A DNA stretch of 44,686 nucleotides from Aureibaculum flavum (GCF_016406085.1 NZ_JAEHFJ010000017.1:1-44686); one strand, 5' to 3'. Positions 26,233-35,366 are shown, counted from the stretch's first letter. Numbers and translations: made by a program. Notes: generated by a model from the letters alone, not told the origin.

Positions 26233-28911
26233 TTAAAAATTAAATGTTGCTGTTAAGAATACTCTTCTCGGTAAAATTGGTCTTCCTACAAAAAACTCAG
26301 ACTCTGTCTGACCTGCCGCACCTGCTCTCGGATTACCTTCTGTAATTCCAGAACTATCAAATAAATTAAACACTGAGAAACCTAAGCGAACAGATTGATT
26401 ATTATCTTGTTTTGCAAAAGTATATCCAGCAGCTAGACGAGCAATGTTAATGGCGTCTAATTCAATATTATTTGTATCATCTGTAAATTTCTTACCGGTA
26501 TAGTTGAAACCGAAATTAGCATCAAAAGCAGAATTGTCATAGTATAGTCCTAAACCACCCAACAAATTCGGTTGTCTAGCAAGTTCATTACCTACATTGG
26601 CCTCTGTAGAAGTTCCATTTACTAAATCATTATCAATGTTTTTAGTTATTTCATGATCTTGATATGTAGCCGTTCCACGTAGATTCAAATTTTCCACTAT
26701 TTCATAATCCCATGTTGCTTCAACTCCAATTGTTCTTGTATTTTGTTCTGCTCTTGTTTGATCAATTAATTGACCACCTACAATAGCTTGACGAATTGAA
26801 ACACGATCTTTAAGACCAACATAATACCCAGCAAACGATCCTGATAATTTACTGTTGCCAAACTTAGCACCCAATTCAAACTGGATTATATTTTCTGGAT
26901 CATACTTACTTTCTTCTATACCCGGAACCGGTGCAAAACCTCTTAATTGTGGAAAGAAGTATCCTTTTGAAAAGTTGGCATATAAATTTGTAGTTTCAGA
27001 TAACTCATATAAACCGGCTAAAGAAACAGCCCATGCATTTGCTTCTACTTTAGTTCTTAAAAAAGAGCCATCAGCAGATTGTACATTACTCAATTCAGGT
27101 GTTAAATCAGCATTATTATAAACCATTTCAGATGCAATACCACCTCTATTGTTTTGTCCATCTGTATTTTCCCATCTAAATCCAATATCAAAACGCCATT
27201 TATCAAAAATCATCTCATCAGTTATGTATAATGCAACCCTATTTTGTGATAAATAATTATTTGCAGTTTGACCAATACGGTTATACAATCCACCTTCAGA
27301 ATAAACAACATTATTACCCCCAGCATCCGTATAACTCAAATTAACAAGTCTAGGATCATTATTAAATTCAGTTAATACTCCGTATTGATAATTAACATCT
27401 TCTGCCTCACTACGTGCTATAAAAGAACCTACCGTTATATTATGACTACCTCCATTAGATGTTTCGAATCTTTTTGTCAAATTGATTTCTCCCGAATAAT
27501 CAGTCATTGGACGCAAACGATCTACCTCTAAATTATCAATTACCAAATCAGTACCACTTATTTGTTGGTTTGGATCGCCACCTTGATAACGAGCTGTATA
27601 ACCAAGGTTTCCTGGTGCTATACTTTCCATATAATTATTTAAAGTTATAGGATTTCCATTGTTACCATTTCCACCAACATATAAAGCAAAATTATGCTGA
27701 TAATTAGCGTATCTAACTTTTGATTTCAACTTAAGGTCGTCACTAAAATTATAATCAAAATCAGCTAAAAGATATCCACCTTTTGTAGAAACTCCATTAG
27801 CTATTGGACTGTTATAAACTCCACCAGGTGTATTGAATGAAGTATTTGCTAAAGAGCCTGTTAATAATTGTTCAACAGGTTTTCCGTCGTTACCATTAAT
27901 TCTATCTCTGTTTCCACCAGAAAGTGGTAAAGGAAGATAAAATTGAGCATTATCATTTATAAATTGTCCGTGCAATGTAAATGAACCGTTGTCGAATTTC
28001 TTTTTAATATTTCCACGAAACTGAACCCCTTTGGTTGGTAACCCAACATCTATTGGACCATTATCATGTCTTACAAAACCTGTAAAAGCATAGAATGTAT
28101 TTGAATCTTCACCACCTAATTGGCCTCCACTATAAAAATCAGTTTTAATTCTTCCTTGATTAGCTACTTCTACATTGATCATATTACCAGGATTTGAATC
28201 TCCTGTTTTACTTGTATAATTGATTATACCTGCAACTGAACCTGCACCATATAGAACCGCAGCCCCACCACGAACAAATTCAACTCCTTTAAAACCTATA
28301 TCCGGTCTCGCATAAACATCATGAGCAGATGAATTCAATCCAAATGAACTAATTAAAGGCATACCATCATATTGTAAAGGATTAAAAACATATTGTCCTC
28401 CAGATGGCAGCCCTCTAACGAAAATGTTACTTGCCGTTTCTCCTCCACCACCTTCGGCAGTAATACCAGGTACACTACGTAAAATATCTGCTTGGCTATT
28501 TGCCGAAAGTTTAATTATCTCAGCTTGCTTTATTGAGCTAATGGATAAAGGTGCTTGTTTCTGAGACCTAAAAGTGCTTGATGATGTTAAAACAACTTCG
28601 TCTAAAACGCCAACGGCTTCCGTCAAAATTACATTTAAAGATAAAGGTGTTCCTTCTAAATTAATAGCCTCTTCATATGAAGTGAAACCAATATAAGATA
28701 CCTGTAGGGTTTGTGCACCAGATAAATTGGTAGTAAAATTATAATTTCCGTCAAAATCTGTTGTCGTACCAGAAGCACTTCCTTTAATGACAACATTAGC
28801 TCCAGGTATAGGATTCCCTGAACTATCTTTGACGTCTCCCGAAATTTCGGTTTGTGCATTTCCTATCAAAAAGGATAGTGTACACAAACATGTAAAAATT
28901 AGTGTTTTCAT
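26233..28911 (-). CDS. TonB-dependent outer-membrane receptor
   Basis: The 892-residue protein has a signal peptide (to GNAQ), a carboxypeptidase-regulatory-like domain at about 22-95 (EISGDVKDSSGNPIPGAN), a plug at about 110-240 (NIFVRGLPSGGQYVFNPL, FKGVEFVRGGAAVLYGAGS) and a beta-barrel that ends in the outer-membrane signature ...TATFNF. No SusD partner is adjacent, so it is not a typical SusC pair; the plug is closer to that of iron-citrate- or small-solute-type receptors. It is divergent from the LacI gene and upstream of hydrolase, symporter and glycerate kinase, which suggests uptake of the same glycoside. Iron-type transport remains possible. Confidence 0.88.
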   Translation of the reverse strand: MKTLIFTCLCTLSFLIGNAQTEISGDVKDSSGNPIPGANVVIKGSASGTTTDFDGNYNFTTNLSGAQTLQVSYIGFTSYEEAINLEGTPLSLNVILTEAVGVLDEVVLTSSSTFRSQKQAPLSISSIKQAEIIKLSANSQADILRSVPGITAEGGGGETASNIFVRGLPSGGQYVFNPLQYDGMPLISSFGLNSSAHDVYARPDIGFKGVEFVRGGAAVLYGAGSVAGIINYTSKTGDSNPGNMINVEVANQGRIKTDFYSGGQLGGEDSNTFYAFTGFVRHDNGPIDVGLPTKGVQFRGNIKKKFDNGSFTLHGQFINDNAQFYLPLPLSGGNRDRINGNDGKPVEQLLTGSLANTSFNTPGGVYNSPIANGVSTKGGYLLADFDYNFSDDLKLKSKVRYANYQHNFALYVGGNGNNGNPITLNNYMESIAPGNLGYTARYQGGDPNQQISGTDLVIDNLEVDRLRPMTDYSGEINLTKRFETSNGGSHNITVGSFIARSEAEDVNYQYGVLTEFNNDPRLVNLSYTDAGGNNVVYSEGGLYNRIGQTANNYLSQNRVALYITDEMIFDKWRFDIGFRWENTDGQNNRGGIASEMVYNNADLTPELSNVQSADGSFLRTKVEANAWAVSLAGLYELSETTNLYANFSKGYFFPQLRGFAPVPGIEESKYDPENIIQFELGAKFGNSKLSGSFAGYYVGLKDRVSIRQAIVGGQLIDQTRAEQNTRTIGVEATWDYEIVENLNLRGTATYQDHEITKNIDNDLVNGTSTEANVGNELARQPNLLGGLGLYYDNSAFDANFGFNYTGKKFTDDTNNIELDAINIARLAAGYTFAKQDNNQSVRLGFSVFNLFDSSGITEGNPRAGAAGQTESEFFVGRPILPRRVFLTATFNF

Positions 28912-29030
28912 AAATTGTGATATTTAAATTAAGTTAGTATTTAATTACGATATCGAAAAAATATCGATTATTATTTTGTAAAACTATCACTTTATACAAG
29001 CGTTAATTGAGAAAACAATAAAAAAAAGCC

Positions 29031-29069
29031 CGCAAACGTTTGCGGCAACGTTTGCAATTCATATATTTG
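29031..29069 (+). promoter_or_regulatory. LacI-type operators overlapping a -7 promoter box
   Basis: CGCAAACGTTTGCG (29031-29044) is a perfect 14-bp palindrome with the central CG typical of LacI/GalR operators. A second, partial site GCAACGTTTGC follows at 29045-29055. TATATTTG at 29062-29069 fits the Bacteroidota -7 box TAnnTTTG, and TTTG inside the first operator lies about 18 bp upstream. Binding would therefore block the regulator's own promoter, and the sites sit 120 bp before the divergent TonB receptor gene. No second copy of the palindrome is seen elsewhere in the window. Confidence 0.8.
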
Positions 29070-29087
29070 TTTAGCTAATAATCAATT

Positions 29088-30119
29088 ATGAAGAAAAAAA
29101 GCAATGTTACGCTCAAAGAAATTGCTAAAATTTTAGGATTTTCTATTTCTACAGTTTCAAGAGCATTAAGAGACCATGTTGATATTAGCGATGAGACAAA
29201 AGCAATTGTAGAGCAAAAGGCAAAAGAGTTAAATTATATGCCTAATATGTTTGCTCAAGGCTTTAGAAGTAGTCGAATGCATATTATTGGTGTTGTTGTT
29301 CCCAAACTTTCTCATTATTTTACTTCTACAATGATTGAGGGTATTCTAGACTATGCAGAAACCAAAGGATATCGTGTAATTGTATCAGAATCTAAAAATA
29401 GCGTTGAAAAACAAAACCAAATGCTAAATACGATGCTACAATTTAATGTTGATGGTATTTTATTATCATTGACCCGAAAAACAGCGAACGTTCAAGACAT
29501 TTTAAATATTTTAGATAGAAAACCTTTGGTTTTATTTGATAAGGTAATGAGTAAAATACCCTGTACTCAAATAATAATTGACGGTAAACAAGCTGCTTAT
29601 AACGCAATAGAACATTTAATAAATATAGGAAAACGTAGGATTGCTATTTTTAAAGAGACAGAAAATTCATTCAATTCAGAGCAACGGTTTGAAGGTTATT
29701 TAAAAGCCTTAAAAGATTACAATATACCTATAGATGAAAAGTTGATTTTTAGTACTGAAGATATCTCATTGGAAAAAGGAGAACAATTGGCCCAAATTGC
29801 TATAACTTTAAAGCAAAGACCCGATGCCATTTTTGCCATTACAGACAGCTGTGCCATTGGTGCAATTAAAATTTTAAATAAAAATAATATAAAAATACCC
29901 GAAGAAATTGCTGTTGTGGGATTTAGTAATTCAGCACACTCAACTATTATAGAACCAAATTTAAGTACCATTAATCAACCTGGCCATCTCATCGGAAAGA
30001 CTGCTTTAAAGTATTTAATTGAAGAAATAGAAACTGACAACAACAATGATTTCCAAAGCAGTAAAACTGTTGAAATAAAATCGAGTCTCATTGTTAGAGA
30101 TTCGTCCTTTATAGTATAG
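29088..30119 (+). CDS. LacI-family transcriptional regulator
   Basis: The 343-residue protein has an N-terminal helix-turn-helix (VTLKEIAKILGFSISTVSRALRDH, residues 5-28), the hinge helix and a periplasmic-binding-protein-like effector domain (IIGVVVPKLSHYFTSTMIEG from about residue 65, PDAIFAITDSCAIGAI, AVVGFSNS). It probably senses a sugar or glycoside and controls the divergent TonB receptor and downstream catabolic genes through the operators just upstream. The length and domain order are standard. Confidence 0.94.
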   Translation: MKKKSNVTLKEIAKILGFSISTVSRALRDHVDISDETKAIVEQKAKELNYMPNMFAQGFRSSRMHIIGVVVPKLSHYFTSTMIEGILDYAETKGYRVIVSESKNSVEKQNQMLNTMLQFNVDGILLSLTRKTANVQDILNILDRKPLVLFDKVMSKIPCTQIIIDGKQAAYNAIEHLINIGKRRIAIFKETENSFNSEQRFEGYLKALKDYNIPIDEKLIFSTEDISLEKGEQLAQIAITLKQRPDAIFAITDSCAIGAIKILNKNNIKIPEEIAVVGFSNSAHSTIIEPNLSTINQPGHLIGKTALKYLIEEIETDNNNDFQSSKTVEIKSSLIVRDSSFIV

Positions 30120-30305
30120 GTAGATAACTTTTTAATTAAAAATTAATATTAAAGTTACTGAAAAACAGTATTATACAATTTTAACTAACAAAATTACTAC
30201 CTTAAAAAAAGAAGTTTGTTCTTCATTTTATATGCTTTGAAAATTTATAAGTAAAATTAAAAATTAAAAAGTTACGAAAATGTTTCTCAATTTCAAAAAC
30301 CTTTT

Positions 30306-30313
30306 TATATTTG
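30306..30313 (+). promoter_or_regulatory. -7 box of the tRNA-Ser gene
   Basis: TATATTTG fits the TAnnTTTG consensus and ends 11 bp before the mature 5' end. The equivalent position in the tRNA-like gene at 745-831 has lost it. Confidence 0.65.
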
Positions 30314-30324
30314 CAACCGCTAAA

Positions 30325-30409
30325 GGAGAAATGGCAGAGTGGTCGAATGCGGCAGTCTTGAAAACTGTTGAGGGTCACACCTCCGGGGGTTCGAATCCCT
30401 CTTTCTCCG
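30325..30409 (+). tRNA. tRNA-Ser(UGA)
   Basis: Acceptor GGAGAAA pairs with TTTCTCC; the D arm is closed by GCA/TGC; the anticodon arm is GCAGT-CTTGAAA-ACTGT with anticodon TGA, which reads UCA. A long variable arm (GAGGGTCACACCTCC) and the T arm GGGGG-TTCGAAT-CCCTC follow, with discriminator G and no encoded CCA. All elements are normal for serine. Confidence 0.96.
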
Positions 30410-30415
30410 CAAAAG

Positions 30416-30446
30416 GAAACCCACAACGGAAGTTGTGGGTTTTTTG
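30416..30446 (+). terminator. Terminator after tRNA-Ser
   Basis: AACCCACAAC, loop GGAA, GTTGTGGGTT and a T run, identical to the hairpin after the tRNA-like gene at 745-831. Confidence 0.9.
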
Positions 30447-30905
30447 TTTTCCAAAACGTCGAAAATTCATTTTCGAGAGAGAAGGAAAACAAAAAACAGA
30501 CATGCGAAGCATGTGGGAGTTTTTATGTTTGCTCAGGATACCTATCAGGGATCACGACCATAGGGAGTAATCCTTTTATCTTAACTTTCGTAAATACTTG
30601 GAAAACAAAAAACAGACATGCGTAGCATGTGGTGGTTTTTATGTTTGCTAAGGATACCTATCATGGATCGCGACTGCAAGGAGTAATCCTTTTAATCGAT
30701 TTTTGAGAGAGCAGGAAAACAAAAAACTCAAAAAAACACAACGTGTTTTTGGGTTGCTATGTTTGTATTGGATTACCTAGTTAGGGTTGACGACTGTAAG
30801 GAGCAATGCTTTTAATTTATTTTCGAGAGAGGAGAAAAACAAAAAACTCATAAAACTATCTATTTGTTTGAGTTTCTATGCTTTTATTGAACTCGTTTTA
30901 GGGGG
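30447..30905 (+). repeat. Diverged copies of the 118-bp repeat after tRNA-Ser
   Basis: Three to four units in the opposite orientation to the left array share GGAAAACAAAAAA, a hairpin, CTATG(C/T)TTG, GGATACC and GGGAGTAATCCTTTT-like words at about 118-119 bp spacing (near 30561, 30680 and 30799). The hairpins differ between units (ACATGCGAAGCATGT in two, AAACACAACGTGTTT in another), so stems are kept while their bases change. Confidence 0.8.
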
Positions 30906-30993
30906 TATGACCAAAAGAAGAATTCTTAAAATTTATATTAGTAAGTAATTTTTAAACAAAATTTCTTCTTAAAATAATTAGAATTCAACTTAC

Positions 30994-31140
30994 CTCCCGC
31001 TCTTGCACCATAACTCCCAATTCCCTAAATTTGAACTATTGCTAAATAATCAAGGTTTATAACTAGATTCTAAATCTTTATTCTTTTAATAATAAATTTA
31101 AAAATAAATATATGTGTCATATGACACATATTCCTATGTT
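30994..31140 (+). other. Type-A module before cassette 1 (array left end)
   Basis: It starts within the common phrase CTCTTGCACCATAACTCCCA and ends ...CCTATGTT. A perfect 22-bp palindrome at 31110-31131 (half ATATGTGTCAT) sits six bases before the GTT at 31138. No left arm precedes it, so this is the remaining right half of a site and possibly marks the array's old edge. Confidence 0.7.
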
Positions 31141-31170
31141 ACCAGCAATTACAATAAAATTACTACAAGT

Positions 31171-31662
31171 ATGTTAGAAACCTTAATTGGATTAACAATT
31201 TTATCCATAATATTCTACATTTTAAATTTTATAACAAATAAAAAACGCGAAAAAAATCATGAAGATTTAATTGAAAAATTAAATGGGAAATTTAAACTTT
31301 TTATAAATCAAACCGAAAGTTCAACTATAACATGGGGCTTGAAAAACAGTAATTTCTTTTTTAACAAATGTGACATATATCTAATGGAAAATGCATTAAT
31401 AATATTTGGTAACGCAAAAGGGGGGTTATTTAAACATCTATCGAAACCTATTATTTTAACGAATGAAATAGAATATTACAGAAGAAAATTCCCAAATACT
31501 TATACCAGAAAAATATATTCGATTAATTTAGAAAAAAATGTTATAAAAATAGAATTTGGAAAAAAAGGAATTGCGACGACTAAAGTTAAGCTTAAACTAA
31601 AAAATCTAAAAGATATTGAAAGGAATCAAATAATTGACCTTGTAGAGAAAAACTGCTGGTAA
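31171..31662 (+). CDS. Cassette 1: membrane-anchored protein of unknown function
   Basis: I use the ATG at 31171 (163 residues); the GTG at 31114 lies inside the regulatory palindrome and is unlikely. One N-terminal hydrophobic helix (GLTILSIIFYILNFI) anchors a basic, beta-rich cytoplasmic domain with alternating strands (KFKLFINQTES, RKIYSINLEKNVIKIEFGKKG). The stop codon TAA lies inside the terminal complement TGCTGGTAAC of the cassette, so the coding end and the recombination site overlap. No family recognised. Confidence 0.6.
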   Translation: MLETLIGLTILSIIFYILNFITNKKREKNHEDLIEKLNGKFKLFINQTESSTITWGLKNSNFFFNKCDIYLMENALIIFGNAKGGLFKHLSKPIILTNEIEYYRRKFPNTYTRKIYSINLEKNVIKIEFGKKGIATTKVKLKLKNLKDIERNQIIDLVEKNCW

Positions 31663-31864
31663 CCGAGTCTATATACCCTCAATTTTAGATCATTTATTAG
31701 CTTACGGGCAAATGCTTTTAAAATAGTTGTACTTCAAACCCCTCTTGCACCATAACTCCCAATTCCCTAAATTTGAGGTGCTGCTAAATTATCCATTAGA
31801 CTTTTAGCAATTAAATATTGTAAACATATTACAGGTATAAACGTAATACGTTCATACAATAGTT
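31654..31864 (+). other. Junction J1 (attC-like) between cassettes 1 and 2
   Basis: TGCTGGTAAC (31654-31663) is the complement of cassette 1's start GTTACCAGCA. The left half (TACCCTCAATTTTAGATC...) is joined to a module that shares the type-A beginning but ends differently (type D): near-palindrome GGTATAAACGTA...TACGTTCATAC, then AATA and GTT at 31862. Confidence 0.7.
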
Positions 31865-31877
31865 GTACACAATTTTG

Positions 31878-32324
31878 ATGAAACCTCAATTTCCGATTAT
31901 ATCCATTTACAATAAGGGACTAGACATTATTCCTTCTGATACTGATTTGACAAAAGCTACTGTCCTAGCTGTTCTAAATGGAAGTGCTAACACTCATGCT
32001 TTTGACGGAAATGGACAAAAATGGACTTATGAGTTTACTTCTGATAAAGTGAATGACAAATTTCTTACTAGGTTCTTAGCCAATACTTTTTACAATCCAA
32101 TTGTTGATATAAAAACTAATTGGACTCTAATGGACAAGTATACTCTTGAGGAATTAAAAAAAGAAATTTCTGAATGTATTGACGACGACGATGACATATT
32201 AACTCAGTTTATTGAATCTGATGATTTGAAAAAAGAAATATTTGAATCTAAATCTTTTGAATCGATTATTCAGCAACTTAAAAAACATGTGTTCCAAGAA
32301 TTGTGGAACAACGAAACGCAGTAA
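31878..32324 (+). CDS. Cassette 2: small acidic soluble protein
   Basis: The ATG at 31878 gives 148 residues with no signal peptide or membrane helix. The C-terminal half is strongly acidic and helical (ECIDDDDDILTQFIESDDLKK). The 14-bp leader starts at the cassette boundary GTT. In size and charge it resembles immunity proteins of polymorphic toxins, but I see no family motif, and no toxin gene lies in the window. Confidence 0.55.
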   Translation: MKPQFPIISIYNKGLDIIPSDTDLTKATVLAVLNGSANTHAFDGNGQKWTYEFTSDKVNDKFLTRFLANTFYNPIVDIKTNWTLMDKYTLEELKKEISECIDDDDDILTQFIESDDLKKEIFESKSFESIIQQLKKHVFQELWNNETQ

Positions 32325-32328
32325 AAAC

Positions 32329-32683
32329 TGTGTACAACAAAACCTAAACGTAATGCGGACTTTAGGGCTAAATCTAAAGGTCTGTGTATATTTATAAAGT
32401 CGCTAAATCTTATGGATTTAGCTTTGGACAAAACAAGAAAAAGCAAAACAATAAGCTTTAGCTTCGTGCTCAGACGGAAACGAAAAGTTTCCTTGCCTCC
32501 GCACTACGCTTAGGTACTGTGTTCCGTTCCCCCACCAAACCCCTCTTGCACCATAACTCCCAATTCCCTAAATTTGAGGTGTTGCTAAATAATGAAGGTT
32601 AATAACTAGATTCTAAATCTATATTCTTTTAATAATAAATTTAAAGATAAATATATGTGTCATATGACACATATCTCTATGTT
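32329..32683 (+). other. Junction J2 (attC-like) plus type-A module
   Basis: The outer arm TGTGTACAAC (32329-32338) complements cassette 2's start GTTGTACACA. The inner arms are 32342-32359 (ACCTAAACGTAATGCGGA) and 32498-32515; they pair over 18 positions with two differences, both G-T on the bottom strand. A boundary GTTCCGT follows at 32521 after a 5-nt spacer. From there a type-A module runs to the next GTT at 32681, with the palindrome at 32653-32674. Confidence 0.75.
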
Positions 32684-32692
32684 ACCTGCAAT

Positions 32693-33718
32693 ATGAAAAA
32701 GGAAATATTTTTATTTATGTTTTTTTTAGTCCTATTGAATTCTTGTATCAAGAATTCAAAAACTGACTTCGTGCATGCTAATGAATTAAGTAATAACACC
32801 ACGAAAATTATAGACCGGTTAATTGAATATGGGGAAATTACAGGTCCATTTGTTGGTGAATCTGGTTCCAAGCCTGAACAATGGGATAATTTCATTGAAT
32901 TTAAGAAAAATGCAACAGAACAAGAATTAGTGCTCTTAATTCAACATCCACATCCTGTTATAAAATGCTATTCCTTTGATTTATTAGTAAGAAAACAAAA
33001 TAAAAATACTTTTGAAATACTTAAATCTAGTTTAACTGATAGTTCAGCAGTTTATACTCAATATGGATGCATTGGGGATAAGACTCAGGTCAATGATTAT
33101 TTCATAAGATCAGTTTTAGGTTTTGGACCAAAGAATGAATACATAACTGATAAACAGAATAAAATCCTTGATAGTCTAATATTATTTCAACCAAATATAA
33201 TAAGCGAATATAAAAATAGTCTCTTGGAGACTATCGAGCCTAAAAAAGAAAATTATAACAGGATAAGAAACATAGCCTTGAACGGTAATAAATTTGCGGT
33301 TATTGGACTTGCTAAATATCAAAAGATAGATGACTTTAAACTTATTGACACTTTATTACACCATGAATACTATTCTATTCAAGAATTTGGATTAAGAGCA
33401 GTGAAAAATTATCCAGATAAGGTATTTTGGAATTCTATAAAAAATATTCACCTAAAACAAATAAAAAAATCAGGAAGTTTTAATTATCGCCTAATTAAGG
33501 AATTGTATCAAGCTCTAGTTCAATACAAAAATCCAGAATCAAGAGAATTGTTAGACTTAACTCTAAATCAAGCAACGAAATCAGCCATGAAATATCACAA
33601 AGAATATATTTGGGTTGCTTTGAAAAAATATCCTGACAAAATCTACGATGGAATTATAGAAAAGATGAACTACAGTGAATATGAACTAAACAATCTGGAA
33701 TATGAATGGGATTTATAA
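32693..33718 (+). CDS. Cassette 3: lipoprotein with HEAT-like helical repeats
   Basis: The ATG at 32693 gives 341 residues; a GTG upstream lies in the palindrome. The signal peptide ends with the lipobox LVLLNSC (Cys 18). The mature part is helical and looks like degenerate HEAT-type repeats (EQELVLLIQHPHPVIKCYSFD, IDTLLHHEYYSIQEFGLRAV, ESRELLDLTLNQATKSAMKY). It may scaffold other proteins at the membrane. It is the longest cargo gene of the array. Confidence 0.6.
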   Translation: MKKEIFLFMFFLVLLNSCIKNSKTDFVHANELSNNTTKIIDRLIEYGEITGPFVGESGSKPEQWDNFIEFKKNATEQELVLLIQHPHPVIKCYSFDLLVRKQNKNTFEILKSSLTDSSAVYTQYGCIGDKTQVNDYFIRSVLGFGPKNEYITDKQNKILDSLILFQPNIISEYKNSLLETIEPKKENYNRIRNIALNGNKFAVIGLAKYQKIDDFKLIDTLLHHEYYSIQEFGLRAVKNYPDKVFWNSIKNIHLKQIKKSGSFNYRLIKELYQALVQYKNPESRELLDLTLNQATKSAMKYHKEYIWVALKKYPDKIYDGIIEKMNYSEYELNNLEYEWDL

Positions 33719-33727
33719 ATATAACTA

Positions 33728-33917
33728 CAGGTAACACCACCTACATACCCTCAATTTTAGATCATTTATTAGCTTACGGGCAAATGCTTTTAAAATAGTT
33801 GTACTTCAAACCCCTCTTGCACCATAACTCCCAATTCCCTAAATTTGAGGTGCAGCTAAATAATGAAGGTTTATAACTAGATTCTAAATCTTTATTCTTT
33901 AAAAATAAATTTATGTT
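33728..33917 (+). other. Junction J3 (attC-like) with palindrome-less type-A module
   Basis: CAGGTAAC (33728-33735) complements cassette 3's start GTTACCTG. The left half ACCACCTACATACCCTC is joined to a type-A module in which the palindrome and neighbouring A/T stretch are deleted; the module ends AAATTTAT and GTT at 33915. Confidence 0.65.
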
Positions 33918-33946
33918 GTACGTCATTTAAGAAAAATCGTAACGAA

Positions 33947-34573
33947 TTGACAAAAATCGAAAAAATTGAACAGATTTTAAAAACAGTTGAAATCCACGAA
34001 AAAATCGTTAGGAAATCGACTGAAATTGATAACGAAACAAAACCATATTTTCTTGAACTTTCGAAATTTACTAAAGATTGTTTAACTAACGAATCTAAAG
34101 TTAGTAAATTGAATTCCTATCAAATTAAATCATTGGAAAATGAACTTTTAATTTATTGGAATGAAACTATAAGTGTAGAAACTGAAAAATTTTGGACTGA
34201 AATTCTTTCGAAAAAAATAAATATTCAGCGGAAAGAACCATTAAAATTCGCTTTAGATAAAAAAAGGTTTCGTAACGTAGAACAAGGAATTGGAGCACGA
34301 AAATATTGGAGCGAATTGAAAACAATTAATTCTGTTAAAGACAATTTTTCGAAAACTGAAATTGTGAAAATCGACCAAATAATTACAGAAGACGAAAATA
34401 AAAGAATAGGGATATTAGAAAAGTGTTTAACGAAAAAAGTAATTCCGAAAAGTCAATATTTAAAGTTTGGAGAATGTATGGCTTATATTACAAACTGCGA
34501 ACTTTTTAGTAAATATATGACTGAAAAAGACGTTGATGAATTACACGAAATTTGGAGAAATTTTAAATCATAA
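33947..34573 (+). CDS. Cassette 4: soluble helical protein of unknown function
   Basis: The 208-residue frame has no ATG near its 5' end; the first usable codon is TTG at 33947 (TTG ACA AAA ATC). The gene of cassette 6 starts with almost the same words, TTGACAAAGATTGAAAA, which supports a real TTG start. The protein is Lys/Glu-rich and helical (EKIEQILKTVEIHEKIVRK), without signal or membrane segments. Function unknown. Confidence 0.5.
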   Translation: MTKIEKIEQILKTVEIHEKIVRKSTEIDNETKPYFLELSKFTKDCLTNESKVSKLNSYQIKSLENELLIYWNETISVETEKFWTEILSKKINIQRKEPLKFALDKKRFRNVEQGIGARKYWSELKTINSVKDNFSKTEIVKIDQIITEDENKRIGILEKCLTKKVIPKSQYLKFGECMAYITNCELFSKYMTEKDVDELHEIWRNFKS

Positions 34574-34590
34574 ACTGAATAAAAAACTAC

Positions 34591-34762
34591 CGCTAACAAA
34601 GAACTGAGCCAAAAACCTATCGCTACCCCCTCTTGCACCATAACTTCCAATTCCCTAAATTTGAGGAGCTGCTAAATAATGAAGTTTTATAACTAGATTC
34701 TAAATCTTTATTCTTTTAACAATAAATAAATATATGTGTCATATGACACATATCCCTATGTT
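34591..34762 (+). other. Junction J4 with type-A module
   Basis: The left end reads CGCTAAC (34591-34597) then AAAGAACTGAGC, a left-half type shared with J8 and J10. It does not complement this cassette's start (GTTGTACG), so the end was exchanged or mutated. The type-A palindrome is at 34732-34753 and the boundary GTT at 34760. Confidence 0.55.
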
Positions 34763-34822
34763 ATACGCAATTTTGGAGAAATTCACAGATAAAATGAAAT
34801 GTTAAATAATTGGATTTAAGAT

Positions 34823-35356
34823 ATGTCGATAGAGGATAGAATAAAATATTGGAAGGATTCTCCTGAAGGTTCTATGTATAAGAGAATTGCAGACGAATAT
34901 CTAATGGATTTTGATTCATTTTTATCGAAGTATTATTCTGATTCTAATTACAATAGTTGGAGTAGATGGGAAACGTGGTTTCAATTTATTGATTATGCAT
35001 TTGATAAAGAAAACCATACAAAGTACAAAAGCAAGACTGGATATTATAGAGTTGATTATGATTATAGAAAATATAAAGAGACCTTAGACCAACTTAGTAT
35101 CGATAAAGATTTACCTGATGATTTGAAAAAAGTAATCGCTTTTTTAATTAATGATGGATTTTATAAAAAATACGAGATTGAGATAGATGATTGGATAAAA
35201 ATGAGGAATTTTGACAATCCGAAAAGAGAGCTCCATGATAAAGATTTATCAATATCTGAATTGCTTAAAATTGAAAATGGATTAAATTATATAAAAGAGA
35301 AACTGATTTATTTAAAGTGGTGGGATATTACAAGAGGTGACCCACAAGGATTTTGA
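34823..35356 (+). CDS. Cassette 5: soluble protein of unknown function
   Basis: The ATG at 34823 gives 177 residues. The leader from the boundary GTT is 60 bp, longer than in most units. The sequence is rich in Tyr, Asp and Lys (RVDYDYRKYKETLDQLSIDK), has no signal peptide, and ends DITRGDPQGF. No family recognised; the size is compatible with an immunity-type protein. Confidence 0.55.
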   Translation: MSIEDRIKYWKDSPEGSMYKRIADEYLMDFDSFLSKYYSDSNYNSWSRWETWFQFIDYAFDKENHTKYKSKTGYYRVDYDYRKYKETLDQLSIDKDLPDDLKKVIAFLINDGFYKKYEIEIDDWIKMRNFDNPKRELHDKDLSISELLKIENGLNYIKEKLIYLKWWDITRGDPQGF

Positions 35357-35366
35357 AATAAAAAAA

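Noticed and set aside
26233-28911. SusC of a classical polysaccharide utilisation locus
   Set aside because: No SusD-like lipoprotein gene is adjacent, and the neighbouring hydrolase is cytoplasmic.
31114-31170. GTG start of the cassette 1 frame within the palindrome (and the same for cassette 3 at 32657)
   Set aside because: MSYDTY... is only the translation of the regulatory palindrome; a normal ATG follows in both, and in cassette 3 it exposes a lipoprotein signal.
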